In this document: piece by piece, positions 15,438-23,979 of the stretch
How positions within the stretch are numbered: the stretch's first letter is position 1
Layout of the letters: each line of letters begins with the position of its first letter
Translations under genes and position numbers: made by a program
Source: Streptomyces griseosporeus
GTDB lineage: Bacteria; Actinomycetota; Actinomycetes; Streptomycetales; Streptomycetaceae
Direction of reading: 5' to 3'
DNA length: 64,000 nt
NCBI RefSeq assembly: GCF_014656055.1
Contig: NZ_BNBR01000010.1
Span: forward strand, 124,001-188,000
The notes under the pieces: model-generated
The model's database searches: none
Seen by the model: only the letters and a program-made list of their open reading frames with translations
What the model was told of the DNA's origin: nothing

Positions 15438-15812
15438 GGTGGTGAATTCTCGCTTCCGATGTGAAGTTTCTGCGGCCGATCGGTGTGGGTCGGCCGGACC
15501 CGACGGCCGACACTAGATCCGGCCTGCAGGAGCGGTCCGACCGGGGTCCGGCACCAGCGCGGCGAACTGGGACGGGACACCCGGCACGAGACTACGCGCG
15601 GTTGAGCGTTCGCTCATTCCTGCGAGCGTTCACCTGTGGGTGGCGTCGTGGCCATTTCCCGATCCTCGCACTCCATGACCTGAGTCACACTCATCGGGTT
15701 CCGGTGAGCCGGGGGCTCACCGCTTTGCATGATTTCCACGGATCCTCCGCGATTCGGCCATTACGTGTCGATCATCGGGCGGGGGGTCCTCTTGGGGGGA
15801 AGGAACCGAACC
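15438..15812. promoter_or_regulatory. Divergent intergenic region between pepA and the polysaccharide operon
   Basis: This 375-base region has no gene. It holds the imperfect palindrome GAGCGTTCGCTC at 15604-15615, with a second GAGCGTTC at 15624-15631, so two direct copies of an operator-like half site. An eight-bp stem (GGTGAGCC/GGCTCACC at 15703-15721, three-base loop) is followed by GCTTTGC, resembling a small terminator or attenuator in the leader of the deacetylase gene. A GGGGGGAAGGAA ribosome-binding region precedes the ATG at 15813. No convincing -10/-35 pair was fixed by eye. Confidence 0.4.
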
Positions 15813-17855
15813 ATGGCGCGAAGTGCGCGCAGAACGAGGACGGCCGCTGCCCTGCTGGCGGCGGGGGGACTGACGGCACTGTGTCTCGCGGTGCCCGCAG
15901 CGTCGGCCGCGACGGAACCGCGGATCGACCTGAAGGTGCTGGTGGTGGACAACGGGGACAGCTCCGTGCAGGCCATCGCCGCCCAGCTGAAGAACACGGG
16001 AATCCCGTACACCACCGTCAACCTGAACGACCCGGGCCGCCCGGTCGTCGACGCGGCGTTCCTCGCCGACACGGTGAACGGCACACCGAGGGCGAAGTAC
16101 CAGGGCGTGGTGCTGCCCAACGAGACCCCGTTCGGCGCGGGTTCCGCCGAGCAGACCGCGCTGGAGGCGTACGAGCGGACGTACGGCGTCCCGCAGGTCG
16201 ACGCCTACACCTGGGCGCACCCCGAGGTGGGCCTGGACTACACCAGTGAAGGCGGCTGGGCCGGCAGCCTCGACGGCCGGCAGGCGACCGTGACCGCGGC
16301 CGGCAAGGCGGCGACTTTCGGCTATCTCGACGGCGCCTTCGCCTTCGAGGACAACTCGCCGACGGTGCAGGAGAGTTACGGCTACGTGGCCCGCCCCCGC
16401 ACCGGCTTCACCAGCTACGTCGACATCCCGGTGCCGGGCGGCTCGGGCACCGGCAGCCTGCTCGGCGAGTACGCCCACGACGGGCGGCGGGAGCTGGTGG
16501 TGACCTTCGCCTACAACCAGTACCAGGAGCAGTTCCGCGTCCTCGCCCGCGGCGTCGTGGAATGGCTGACCGGCGGCGTACACCTCGGGCAGGCCCGCAA
16601 CTACTTTGCCGTCCATGTCGACGACGTCTTCGCCCCCGACAGCCGCTGGGACACCGCACGCAACTGCACCCCCGGCGACTTCGACTGCGCGGGCGGTGAC
16701 GGCGAGGGGACCACGCCGATCCGCATGAGCGCCGACGACGCGGCCTACGCCGCCCAGTGGCAGAAGGACCACGGCTTCACGCTCGACATGGTCTACAACG
16801 CCGGCTCGGGGGAGGAGTGGAAGAGCGAGCACGGCGGCACCGACGCGCTCGCCGACCGCCTCCTCGCCGACAAGGCGCAGTACCGGTGGATCAACCACAC
16901 CTACACCCACCAGTACCTGGGCTGCGTCCAGGACACCACCACCGTGCCGTGGAGCTGCGCGAAGAACGCCGACGGCGCCACGCAGTGGATGAGCCGCTCC
17001 GCCATCTCCGGGGAGATCGGGAACAACCACAGCTGGGGCGTCCAGCACGGCCTCCCGCTCGACCGCTCCGAGCTGGTCACCGGCGAGCACTCCGGCCTGA
17101 AGTCGCTGCCGCAGCAGCCGCAGGACAACCCCAACCTGGCCGGCGCCCTCGCCGACAACGGCATCAAGTGGACCGGCTCGGACAACTCCCGCGAGCCCGA
17201 GCAGCGCGCCGTCGGCAGCAGCACGCTGACCGTGCCGCGCTACCCGATGAACGTGTACTACAACGTCGGCACCGAGGCAGAGATGGCCGACGAGTACAAC
17301 TGGATCTACACCGCGCGGGCCGACGGCGGCAGCGGCGTCTGCGAGAACAACGCCTCCTCCACCTGCCTCGACGCCCCGCTCGACGCCGCCACCGGCTACG
17401 AGACGTACATCGTGCCCCAGGAGGCCCGCACCGACCTCGGCCACGCCATCTCGAACGACCCCCGGCCGCACTACGCCCACCAGTCCAACCTCGCCGAGGA
17501 CCGGATCCTCTACCCGGTCCTGGAGAAGGTGCTCACGGACTACCGCGCCCTGTTCGCCGACAACACCCCGCTGGAGAACCTGCGGCAGAGCGCCATCGGC
17601 ACGGAGCTGAAGCGCCGCGCCGACTGGCAGGCCGCGATCGCGAACAACAAGGTCACGGCGTACCGCGTCGGCAGCACGGTGACGATCACCGCCCCGTCCG
17701 GGATGCAGATCCCGTTCACCGCACCGGAAGGCACGAAGAAGCAGCTCCTGATCGGCACGGCCACCTTCGGCACCGCGTACGCGGGCAAGCGCTCGGGCTG
17801 GGACAAGCCGGCCGCCCTGCAGTCCGCGCTCACACTGAGGCTGCCCTCGGCGTAA
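15813..17855 (+). CDS. Secreted Agd3-like (CE18) polysaccharide deacetylase
   Basis: A 680-residue exported protein with a Sec signal peptide (MARSARRTRTAAALLAAGGL, cleavage near ASA-AT at residue 34). The N-terminal part (LKVLVVDNGDSSVQAIAAQL) is a Rossmann-like domain as in fungal Agd3. The deacetylase domain shows FAVHVDDVFAPDSRWD with the metal-binding Asp-Asp, and YRWINHTYTHQYLGC with the His-x3-His motif. A C-terminal beta domain (NKVTAYRVGSTVTITAPSG) follows. Agd3 partially deacetylates GalNAc residues of galactosaminogalactan, making the polymer cationic and adhesive. It heads a five-gene unit with a PelF glycosyltransferase and two glycoside hydrolases of the same pathway. No general CE4 deacetylase has this architecture. 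Confidence 0.82.
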   Translation: MARSARRTRTAAALLAAGGLTALCLAVPAASAATEPRIDLKVLVVDNGDSSVQAIAAQLKNTGIPYTTVNLNDPGRPVVDAAFLADTVNGTPRAKYQGVVLPNETPFGAGSAEQTALEAYERTYGVPQVDAYTWAHPEVGLDYTSEGGWAGSLDGRQATVTAAGKAATFGYLDGAFAFEDNSPTVQESYGYVARPRTGFTSYVDIPVPGGSGTGSLLGEYAHDGRRELVVTFAYNQYQEQFRVLARGVVEWLTGGVHLGQARNYFAVHVDDVFAPDSRWDTARNCTPGDFDCAGGDGEGTTPIRMSADDAAYAAQWQKDHGFTLDMVYNAGSGEEWKSEHGGTDALADRLLADKAQYRWINHTYTHQYLGCVQDTTTVPWSCAKNADGATQWMSRSAISGEIGNNHSWGVQHGLPLDRSELVTGEHSGLKSLPQQPQDNPNLAGALADNGIKWTGSDNSREPEQRAVGSSTLTVPRYPMNVYYNVGTEAEMADEYNWIYTARADGGSGVCENNASSTCLDAPLDAATGYETYIVPQEARTDLGHAISNDPRPHYAHQSNLAEDRILYPVLEKVLTDYRALFADNTPLENLRQSAIGTELKRRADWQAAIANNKVTAYRVGSTVTITAPSGMQIPFTAPEGTKKQLLIGTATFGTAYAGKRSGWDKPAALQSALTLRLPSA

Positions 17856-17879
17856 GGCGCACCGCACCAGCGCACCACG

Positions 17880-17910
17880 CGCACCCCGGCTCACGACCCG
17901 CCGGGGTGCG
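17880..17910 (+). terminator. Hairpin between deacetylase and glycosyltransferase genes
   Basis: CGCACCCCGG at 17880-17889 pairs with CCGGGGTGCG at 17901-17910, followed by CTTTCG. It sits in the 93-base gap after the deacetylase stop. It may be a partial terminator or an mRNA processing/stability element that sets a different level for the glycosyltransferase and later genes. Confidence 0.5.
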
Positions 17911-17948
17911 CTTTCGAGCCGTACATGTTCCACAGGGGGGAACCGCGC

Positions 17949-19472
17949 ATGATGCGCTCGGGCCGTCAGGTCACCATGCTCACCGAAGGCACCTATCCAC
18001 ACGTCCACGGCGGGGTCAGCACCTGGTGCGACCAGCTCGTCAAGGGCATGCCCGAGGTCGACTTCCATCTCGTCTCGCTCACCGGCACCGGCCGCGAACC
18101 GGTCACCTGGGAGCTGCCGCCCAACGTCGTCCGCCACCACTCCGTGCCCACCTGGGGCCCGCGCCCCGGCCGCCGCCGGCCCCCGTACGGCCGTGCCCGC
18201 CGGCGCTTCACCGACGCCTACGAGCGGCTGCTGCTGTCCTTCCTCGACCCCGAGGCACGCTGCGACTTCGGCGAGGCCCTGTACGAGCTGGCCGAACTCG
18301 CCCGCGCCGGGAACCTCACCCCGGCCCTGCGCACCGAGACCGCGCTGCGCTCCCTGATGTGGATATGGACCATGCCGCACCTGCCGACGGCCGCGGCCCG
18401 GCCCACCGTGCACGACGCGCTGACCGCCACCGACCTGCTGGAACACGCCCTGCGCCCGCTCGGCGTGCGCATCCCCGAGGAGTCCGTGGCGCACGCCGTC
18501 AGCAGCGGCCTGGCCACCCTGCCCGCGCTCGCCGCCCGCAAGCTCGACGGCGTGCCCTTCCTCCTCACCGAGCACGGCATCTACCTGCGCGAGCGCTACC
18601 TCGGCTACCGGCGCGACGCCCAGCGCTGGCCGGTGAAGGCGTTCATGCTCGGCTTCTACCGCGAACTGAACTCCCTCGGCTACCGCGCCGCCGACCTGAT
18701 CACCCCCTGCAACCAGTACAACCGCCGCTGGGAGGAGCGCGGCGGCGCCGACGGGAACAAGATCCGCACCGTCTACAACGGCGTCGATCCCGCCGCCTTC
18801 CCGCACGCCGGCCCCGAGCCGGACGTCCCCACGCTCACCTGGTGCGGCCGCGTCGACCCGATCAAGGACCTGGAGACGCTGCTCCACGCCTACGCGATGG
18901 TCCGCGCCGAACTGCCGGAGACCCGGCTGCGCCTGTTCGGACCCGTGCCACCGGGCGGCGAGGCCTACCGCACCCGCCTGGAGAAGCTCGCCGCCGAACT
19001 CGGCGTCACCGACGGCCTCACCTTCGAGGGCCGCATCACCGAGGTCTGGCGGGCCTACGCCGCCGGCCACATCGTGATGCTCTCGTCCATCTCCGAGGGC
19101 TTCCCGTTCTCCATCATCGAGGCCATGTCCTGCGGCCGTACGACCGTCTCGACGGACGTCGGCGGGGTGCGCGAGGCCGTCGGCGACACCGGTCTGGTCG
19201 TCCCGCCGCGCGAACCGGAGAAGATGGCCGCCGCCGCGCTCACCCTGCTCCGCGACGACCGCCGCCGCCTGGACCTCGGCGCGCTCGCCCGGCAGCGGGT
19301 CATCGACCGGTTCACCCTGCGCCGCTCGGTGGACAACTTCCGCACCATCTACCAGGAACTGGCCGGCCAGCCCGAGGTGTACGAGCCGACGATCGAGACG
19401 GTCGCCGACTGGACGCTGGAGCTGCGCGACCCGTGGTACGCGGCCGTCGCGACGGACGGGACCGGCTGGTGA
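17949..19472 (+). CDS. PelF-type GT4 glycosyltransferase
   Basis: A 507-residue cytosolic glycosyltransferase resembling PelF, the UDP-GalNAc-using polymerase of the Pel exopolysaccharide. Seen: N-terminal TEGTYPHVHGGVSTWCDQLV, a hallmark of PelF, and FLLTEHGIYLRERYLGY in the acceptor domain. Also seen are YNGVDPAAF and WCGRVDPIKDLETLL of the donor domain, and the E-x7-E site in ISEGFPFSIIEAMSCG near residue 390. An AGGGGGGAA ribosome-binding site is seven bases before the ATG at 17949. Its TGA overlaps the GTG of the next gene, so the putative synthase and membrane partner are coupled. Together with deacetylase and hydrolases it probably builds a GalNAc/galactosamine-type polymer. Confidence 0.88.
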   Translation: MMRSGRQVTMLTEGTYPHVHGGVSTWCDQLVKGMPEVDFHLVSLTGTGREPVTWELPPNVVRHHSVPTWGPRPGRRRPPYGRARRRFTDAYERLLLSFLDPEARCDFGEALYELAELARAGNLTPALRTETALRSLMWIWTMPHLPTAAARPTVHDALTATDLLEHALRPLGVRIPEESVAHAVSSGLATLPALAARKLDGVPFLLTEHGIYLRERYLGYRRDAQRWPVKAFMLGFYRELNSLGYRAADLITPCNQYNRRWEERGGADGNKIRTVYNGVDPAAFPHAGPEPDVPTLTWCGRVDPIKDLETLLHAYAMVRAELPETRLRLFGPVPPGGEAYRTRLEKLAAELGVTDGLTFEGRITEVWRAYAAGHIVMLSSISEGFPFSIIEAMSCGRTTVSTDVGGVREAVGDTGLVVPPREPEKMAAAALTLLRDDRRRLDLGALARQRVIDRFTLRRSVDNFRTIYQELAGQPEVYEPTIETVADWTLELRDPWYAAVATDGTGW

Positions 19473-20983
19473 GCGGCAGCGTCTGGCTGCCTCCCGGCGC
19501 CCGCCCCGACACCCTGCCCGCCATCCCCCGCCAGCGCACCCCGCAGTGGGCCGAGCCCGACCCCGTCGACGAACTCGCCCACCGGCTGGAGGAGTTCATA
19601 GCGGCGGCCGTCCACCCGGACGAGATCGCCGCGCTGCTGGAGTCCGACGGGCTCTCCGACGACCAGATACGCGAGCGGTACGGCGTGCGGAACTCCTTCG
19701 CGCTCGCCGAGACGCTGTACGAGCGGGTGGAGCGCCGCTACCCGGAGCCGGACGGCCCGCTCCACGACCCCTGGCAGGCGGGCCTGCTCGGCTGTCTGCT
19801 GCGCGGCGTCGTCTTCGCCCTGCCCGGCTTCGCCTACGTGCTGGGCGCCCCGCTGCTGGCCGGCCCGAAGGACCTCGGCCTGCCGGCCGGCACGATCCCG
19901 CTGCTGGCGGGCGCGCTGACCGGCTGGACCTGGAACCAGGGCCTCGCCCACCGCGCGTACACCTGGCTCGGCCTGGGCGACCGCTCCGCCGCCCGGCGCT
20001 GCCTGCTCGTCGGCGCGCCGGTGGGCGCGCTGCTCGGCTCCCTCGTCGCGTTCGCCGCCGCGGGGCAGGTGGGCCCTGCCGCGGTCGCCTTCGCCGCCGG
20101 GCAGTCCTGCTACCTGGGCGCGGCCACCGCCCTGCTGGTCATGGGCCGCGAACGGGCCCTGCTCGCGGCGCTGCTGCCGATGGCCGCGGGCGCCACGGTC
20201 TCGCTGGTGGCGCCCGTCCCGCAGGCCGCGCGGCTCGTGCTGCTGCTGGGCTCGCTCGCCGCGGTGCTCGTCCTCGGCCTGCTGGAGGTCGCACCGGCCG
20301 TCAGGGACCTGGGGGAGGGCAGCTGGACCGCGGGCCTGGCCGCGCTGCTGCCCTTCGGCGCCCTCGGCGCCACCGTCGATCAGGACCGCGCCGCGCCCCT
20401 GTGGCTCACCGGCTCGATGCCGTACGCCCTGTTCGGGCTGGGCAGTGGCGTCCTGGTGCTGTACGCGGCGCTCGGGGACGTCCTCGCGGGCCAGGAGCAC
20501 AGCGCGGTCGCCGCCCCGGCCGCGGTGGCGCTGACGCTCAGCATGGGCCCGGCCGAGTGGCTGCTGCACCGCTTCCGCAGCGGCAGCCTCGCCGGTCTGC
20601 GCTCCACCAGCACCCCGCGCGCCTTCTGGCGGACCACCGCCCGCACGGTCGTCGAGTGCCTGGGCGCCTACCTGACCGTCCTGTGCCTCCTCGGCCTGAC
20701 CACCTCCGCGCTGTGGCCGCACACCCCTGGCATGAGCGCCCTGCGCCTGACCGGACTGCTGCTGCTCGGGGTGGTGCTGTGGACCGGCCTGCTGCTGCAG
20801 TCCTTCGGCGCCGTGCTCAGCGCGGCGGCGGTGTGCTGCCTGGCCGCCCTCGCCCAGACCGTGGCCCTCGCGACGCACGCCGCGGGCCCGCACACGGTGG
20901 CGGCCGCGGTGTACGGCACGGCCGCCGCGGCGCAGGCCGCGCTGGTCTGCGCCCTGCTGGGAAGGGCGACCGCGCACCGATGA
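19469..20983 (+). CDS. Polytopic membrane protein, possible PelG-like exporter
   Basis: A 504-residue protein. About 110 hydrophilic cytosolic residues come first (HRLEEFIAAAVHPDEIAALL, then YERVERRYPEPDG). Roughly twelve hydrophobic segments follow, from LLGCLLRGVVFALPGFAYVL to the C-terminus. There is no strong family motif. Paired transmembrane helices, Arg-rich short loops and the position directly after PelF suggest the role of PelG, the MOP-family membrane subunit that moves the growing Pel chain across the membrane. In fungi a comparable membrane region is associated with the GT4 enzyme Gtb3. GTG start overlaps the upstream stop, and its own stop overlaps the next ATG. Confidence 0.62.
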   Translation: MSGSVWLPPGARPDTLPAIPRQRTPQWAEPDPVDELAHRLEEFIAAAVHPDEIAALLESDGLSDDQIRERYGVRNSFALAETLYERVERRYPEPDGPLHDPWQAGLLGCLLRGVVFALPGFAYVLGAPLLAGPKDLGLPAGTIPLLAGALTGWTWNQGLAHRAYTWLGLGDRSAARRCLLVGAPVGALLGSLVAFAAAGQVGPAAVAFAAGQSCYLGAATALLVMGRERALLAALLPMAAGATVSLVAPVPQAARLVLLLGSLAAVLVLGLLEVAPAVRDLGEGSWTAGLAALLPFGALGATVDQDRAAPLWLTGSMPYALFGLGSGVLVLYAALGDVLAGQEHSAVAAPAAVALTLSMGPAEWLLHRFRSGSLAGLRSTSTPRAFWRTTARTVVECLGAYLTVLCLLGLTTSALWPHTPGMSALRLTGLLLLGVVLWTGLLLQSFGAVLSAAAVCCLAALAQTVALATHAAGPHTVAAAVYGTAAAAQAALVCALLGRATAHR

Positions 20984-21630
20984 GCACCCTGCTGGTCCCG
21001 TACTACGAGCACCCGTCCGTCCGCCCCGCCGAGTGGGAGGCGGTCCTCGCCGCCGCGCCCCGCCTGTACGGCGTGGTCCTCAACCCGGCGAGCGGCCCCG
21101 GCGACCGGCCCGACGGGGCCTTCGCCGAGGTCGCCGCCCGGCTGAAGGAGGCGGGCGTGCGGGTGCTCGGGTACGCCGACACCGGCTACGGCCGCCGCCC
21201 GCACACCGACGTCGTCCGCGACCTGGCCCGGCACCGCGACTGGTACGGCACCGACGGCTTCTTCTTCGACCAAGTGGCCTCGGGGCCGGAGGAGTTCGCG
21301 CACTACCAGCGGCTCGCGGTCGCCGCCTGGGGCGTCGGCTGCACCACCCTCGCCCTCAACCACGGCACCGCGCCCCACCCCTGGTACGCCCGCGTCGCCG
21401 ACGTCCTCGTCACCTTCGAGGGCACCTGGGCGACGTACCGCACCCTGCGCCCGCAGCGGGTCGCGGGGGCGGGCGGCGTGCGCCACTGCCACCTCGTGCA
21501 CGGGGTGCCGGCCGGGGTCGACTGCGCGGGCCTGGCGCGGGCACGGGGGGCCGATATCCACTGTGCGGTGCCGGGCACGGGAGATCATCCTTGGGGTACG
21601 TTGCCGCACACCCTGGAGCCCGCCCGGTGA
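20980..21630 (+). CDS. Spherulin-4/Sph3-like (GH135) protein
   Basis: A 216-residue TIM-barrel-like protein of the spherulation-specific family 4 (GH135). Seen: MSTLLVPYYEHPS at beta-1, then YGVVLNPASGPGD and VLGYADTGYGRRPHTDVVRD. WYGTDGFFFDQVAS carries the conserved acidic strand end, and ALNHGTAPHPWY and VLVTFEGTWATYR follow. Fungal Sph3 hydrolyses galactosaminogalactan during its export. In this protein the residue after the conserved Asp of the FFFD strand is Gln, where fungal enzymes have Glu as I recall. No signal peptide is apparent, so it may act inside the cell or be exported another way. ATGA overlap with the previous gene and GTGA overlap with the next show tight coupling. Confidence 0.85.
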   Translation: MSTLLVPYYEHPSVRPAEWEAVLAAAPRLYGVVLNPASGPGDRPDGAFAEVAARLKEAGVRVLGYADTGYGRRPHTDVVRDLARHRDWYGTDGFFFDQVASGPEEFAHYQRLAVAAWGVGCTTLALNHGTAPHPWYARVADVLVTFEGTWATYRTLRPQRVAGAGGVRHCHLVHGVPAGVDCAGLARARGADIHCAVPGTGDHPWGTLPHTLEPAR

Positions 21631-22475
21631 GACGCCCCCTCCTCCTCGTCGCCCTGCTCCTGCTGGTCGCCGCCTGCTCGACGGCCGGCCCGGACGACAA
21701 GCCCACCGGGCCCACCACACCGGCGCCGACCGCGCCCACCACACCGGCGCCGACCGCGCCCACCGGGCCGTCCGGCGGGCGCTGGCAGCCGCGGCCCGGT
21801 ACCCCCTGGCAGTGGCAGCTCAGCGGCCGGCTGGACACCTCCGTGGACGTGCCGGTGTACGACATCGACGGCTTCGACCACTCCGCGGCCACCGTCGCGG
21901 CCCTGCACCGCCAGGGCCGCCGGGTCATCTGCTACCTGTCCACCGGCGCCTGGGAGGACTGGCGGCCGGACGCCGCCGAGTTCCCCCGGTCGCTCCTCGG
22001 CAAGGGCAACGGCTGGGACGGCGAGCGCTGGCTGGACATCCGCCGCACCGACGTCCTGGCCCCGCTGATCGCGGCCCGGCTCGACCTGTGCCGGACCAAG
22101 GGCTTCGACGCGGTGGAGCCGGACAACATGGACGGCTACCACAACGCCACCGGCTTCCCGCTCACCGCCGCCGACCAGCTGCGCTACAACCGGCTCGTGG
22201 CCCGGCTCGCCCACGAACGGGGTCTGGCCGTCGGCCTGAAGAACGACCTCGACCAGATCCCGGACCTCGTCGGCGACTTCGACTTCGCGGTCAACGAGCA
22301 GTGCGCCCAGTACGGGGAGTGCCGGGCCCTGGAGCCGTTCGTGCGGGCGGGCAAGGCGGTCTTCCACGTCGAGTACGAGCTGCCCACCGGCCGCTTCTGC
22401 GGCCAGTCCCGCGCGCTGCGGCTCAGCTCGATGCTCAAGAAGTACGAACTGGGGGCGTGGCGCCGGCCGTGCTGA
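21627..22475 (+). CDS. Ega3-like endo-alpha-1,4-polygalactosaminidase lipoprotein (GH114)
   Basis: A 282-residue lipoprotein. The signal RRPLLLVALLLLVAAC ends in a lipobox with Cys near residue 17. A Thr-Pro-Ala linker follows, containing a 24-base tandem duplication, and then a GH114 TIM barrel. Seen: SGRLDTSVDVPVYDIDGFD, RVICYLSTGAWEDWRPD, GFDAVEPDNMDGYHN with the catalytic Asp/Glu region, AVGLKNDL, and FDFAVNEQCAQYGEC with the second conserved Glu. GH114 enzymes cleave alpha-1,4-linked galactosamine, the product of deacetylation, which fits the Agd3-like gene in the same operon. It overlaps the convergent RDD gene by 41 bases. Confidence 0.9.
   Translation: MRRPLLLVALLLLVAACSTAGPDDKPTGPTTPAPTAPTTPAPTAPTGPSGGRWQPRPGTPWQWQLSGRLDTSVDVPVYDIDGFDHSAATVAALHRQGRRVICYLSTGAWEDWRPDAAEFPRSLLGKGNGWDGERWLDIRRTDVLAPLIAARLDLCRTKGFDAVEPDNMDGYHNATGFPLTAADQLRYNRLVARLAHERGLAVGLKNDLDQIPDLVGDFDFAVNEQCAQYGECRALEPFVRAGKAVFHVEYELPTGRFCGQSRALRLSSMLKKYELGAWRRPC
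21711..21758 (+). repeat. 24-bp tandem duplication in the GH114 linker
   Basis: Bases 21711-21734 and 21735-21758 are identical and encode two copies of PTTPAPTA in the Thr-Pro linker between lipobox and catalytic domain. This is a simple length-variable spacer of the kind that arises by slippage. Confidence 0.85.
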
Positions 22476-23049
22476 GGCCGCCCAGCCCCAGCCCGGTCAC
22501 CGCCGTCCCGGCGATCCGGTCGGCGAGCGAGCGGCGCCGGGGCCCGAACACGGGCAGCGCGTTGACCAGGAACAGCACCACGGCCAGCGCCCACACCAGC
22601 ACCGACAGCGCGAACTGACCCTCGATCAGCAGGACGCAGGCCACCGCGTACACGGCGACGTCGGCGGCGGTGGTGACGGCGGCGCGCAGCGCGGCCCGGC
22701 CGGGTGCCGCGCCGGTCACCTTCAGGGCGAGCAGGCCCTTGCCGACGGTCCGGCCGAGCAAAGCGAGGCAGATCCACTGGTAGAGGAAGGTGGCCAGCAC
22801 CAGCAGCGCGAACGCCTCCTCCACGTCCAGGACCACCTTGTCCCACAGCCCCAGTCCCAGCTGCCCGGAGGCGTCGAGGACGTCGCCGCGCGAGGTCAGC
22901 AGGTCCCAGCCGCCGCGGGTGGCCAGCTCGGGCACGTCGGTGACGAGCGCGGATATCCGCTGGAAGGTGAGCACGGCGAGCGCTGCGGCCGCCGCGACGA
23001 TCAGCGCGAAGTCGATGAACCAGGCCGTGGCACGGCGCAGCTTGGGCAT
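22435..23049 (-). CDS. RDD family membrane protein
   Basis: A 204-residue membrane protein of the RDD family. Its defining first-helix motif is ATAWFIDFALIVAAAAALAV with Arg5-Arg6 and Asp13. Three to four further hydrophobic segments follow (VEEAFALLVLATFLYQWICL, VAVYAVACVLLIEG, LVWALAVVLFLVNALPV), with LGRTVGKGLLALKV between them and RRRSLADRIAGTAV near the end. The family is of uncertain function, and a few members act as ion antiporters. The ATG at 23049 follows GGGGGACATCC. Its last 41 bases overlap the convergent GH114 gene. Confidence 0.85.
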   Translation of the reverse strand: MPKLRRATAWFIDFALIVAAAAALAVLTFQRISALVTDVPELATRGGWDLLTSRGDVLDASGQLGLGLWDKVVLDVEEAFALLVLATFLYQWICLALLGRTVGKGLLALKVTGAAPGRAALRAAVTTAADVAVYAVACVLLIEGQFALSVLVWALAVVLFLVNALPVFGPRRRSLADRIAGTAVTGLGLGGLSTAGATPPVRTS

Positions 23050-23113
23050 GGATGTCCCCCGGTCTCCATGTGCTGTCGGACCAACCGTGGTTGTCCGTGT
23101 ACGGCCCAGCAGC

Positions 23114-23908
23114 CTAGCGACCGAGGGCGAAGATCAGGAGCCCCGTCGTCGCCGCCGTCTCCGCGAGCGCGCCGAAGACGTCGCCGGTGACCCCGCCGAA
23201 GCGGCGCAGGCAGTGCCGCAGCAGCAGTTCGGCGGCGGCCAGGGCGGCCAGGACGGCGACGGCGGCGCGGACGGCGTCGTACGCCCCGAGCGCCGCCCCG
23301 CAGAGCGCCGCCAGCGCGGTCACGCCGAGCACGGTGCCGGCCGCCGCGCCCACCGGGACCACCCCGGCGACCGCTGCCCCGAGCCCCTCCGGTCGGGCCG
23401 CCGGCACCCCGGTACGGGCGGCCAGCGTCAGCGCGAGCCGGGCCGCGGTGCCCGCGACGACCGCCGCGAGCGCGCCGCGCGCCCAGGAGTCGCCGTACGC
23501 CTCGGCCAGCGCGGCCACCTGTGCCGCCAGCACCAGGACGAGGGTGATCACCCCGAACGGGCCGATGTCGGACTGCTTCATGATCGTGAGGGCGTCCTCG
23601 GCGGGCTTGTTGCTGCCGAGTCCGTCGGCGGTGTCCGCCAGCCCGTCCAGGTGCAGCCCCCGGGTCAGCACGGCCGGTACGGCGGTCCCGGCGACCGCGG
23701 CGAGCAGCGGCCCCGCGCCGAGGAACAGCAGCAGCAGGCCGAGCCCGGCCGACAGGGCGCCGACGACGGCCCCGGCGAGCGGCGCGCACAGCATGCCGCC
23801 GCGTGCCGCCGCGCGGTCCCAGCGGTGGACGCGGACCGGCAGCACGGTCAGGGTGCCGAAGGCGAAGCGGACGCCGTGCAGGGCGGAGGGCGCGGGGGTG
23901 GTGGACAC
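23114..23908 (-). CDS. cobS: Adenosylcobinamide-GDP ribazoletransferase
   Basis: A 264-residue integral membrane enzyme that joins alpha-ribazole to adenosylcobinamide-GDP in the last steps of cobalamin assembly. Seen: GVRFAFGTLTVLPVRVHRWD at the start, the signature RGLHLDGLADTADGLGSNKP near residue 85, and MKQSDIGPFGVITLVLVL near 110. Hydrophobic helices then run through to the C-terminus, ending ETAATTGLLIFALGR. It starts with GTG at 23908. cobT and the cobU fusion lie further along the same strand, so the nucleotide loop pathway is clustered but interrupted. Confidence 0.94.
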   Translation of the reverse strand: MSTTPAPSALHGVRFAFGTLTVLPVRVHRWDRAAARGGMLCAPLAGAVVGALSAGLGLLLLFLGAGPLLAAVAGTAVPAVLTRGLHLDGLADTADGLGSNKPAEDALTIMKQSDIGPFGVITLVLVLAAQVAALAEAYGDSWARGALAAVVAGTAARLALTLAARTGVPAARPEGLGAAVAGVVPVGAAAGTVLGVTALAALCGAALGAYDAVRAAVAVLAALAAAELLLRHCLRRFGGVTGDVFGALAETAATTGLLIFALGR

Positions 23909-23979
23909 CGGCGCAGGTTACCCGCCGGTCGGGACCGTGGGGAGAGGCAGCCGCCACAGGCCGTGGATAAAGTTCACAT

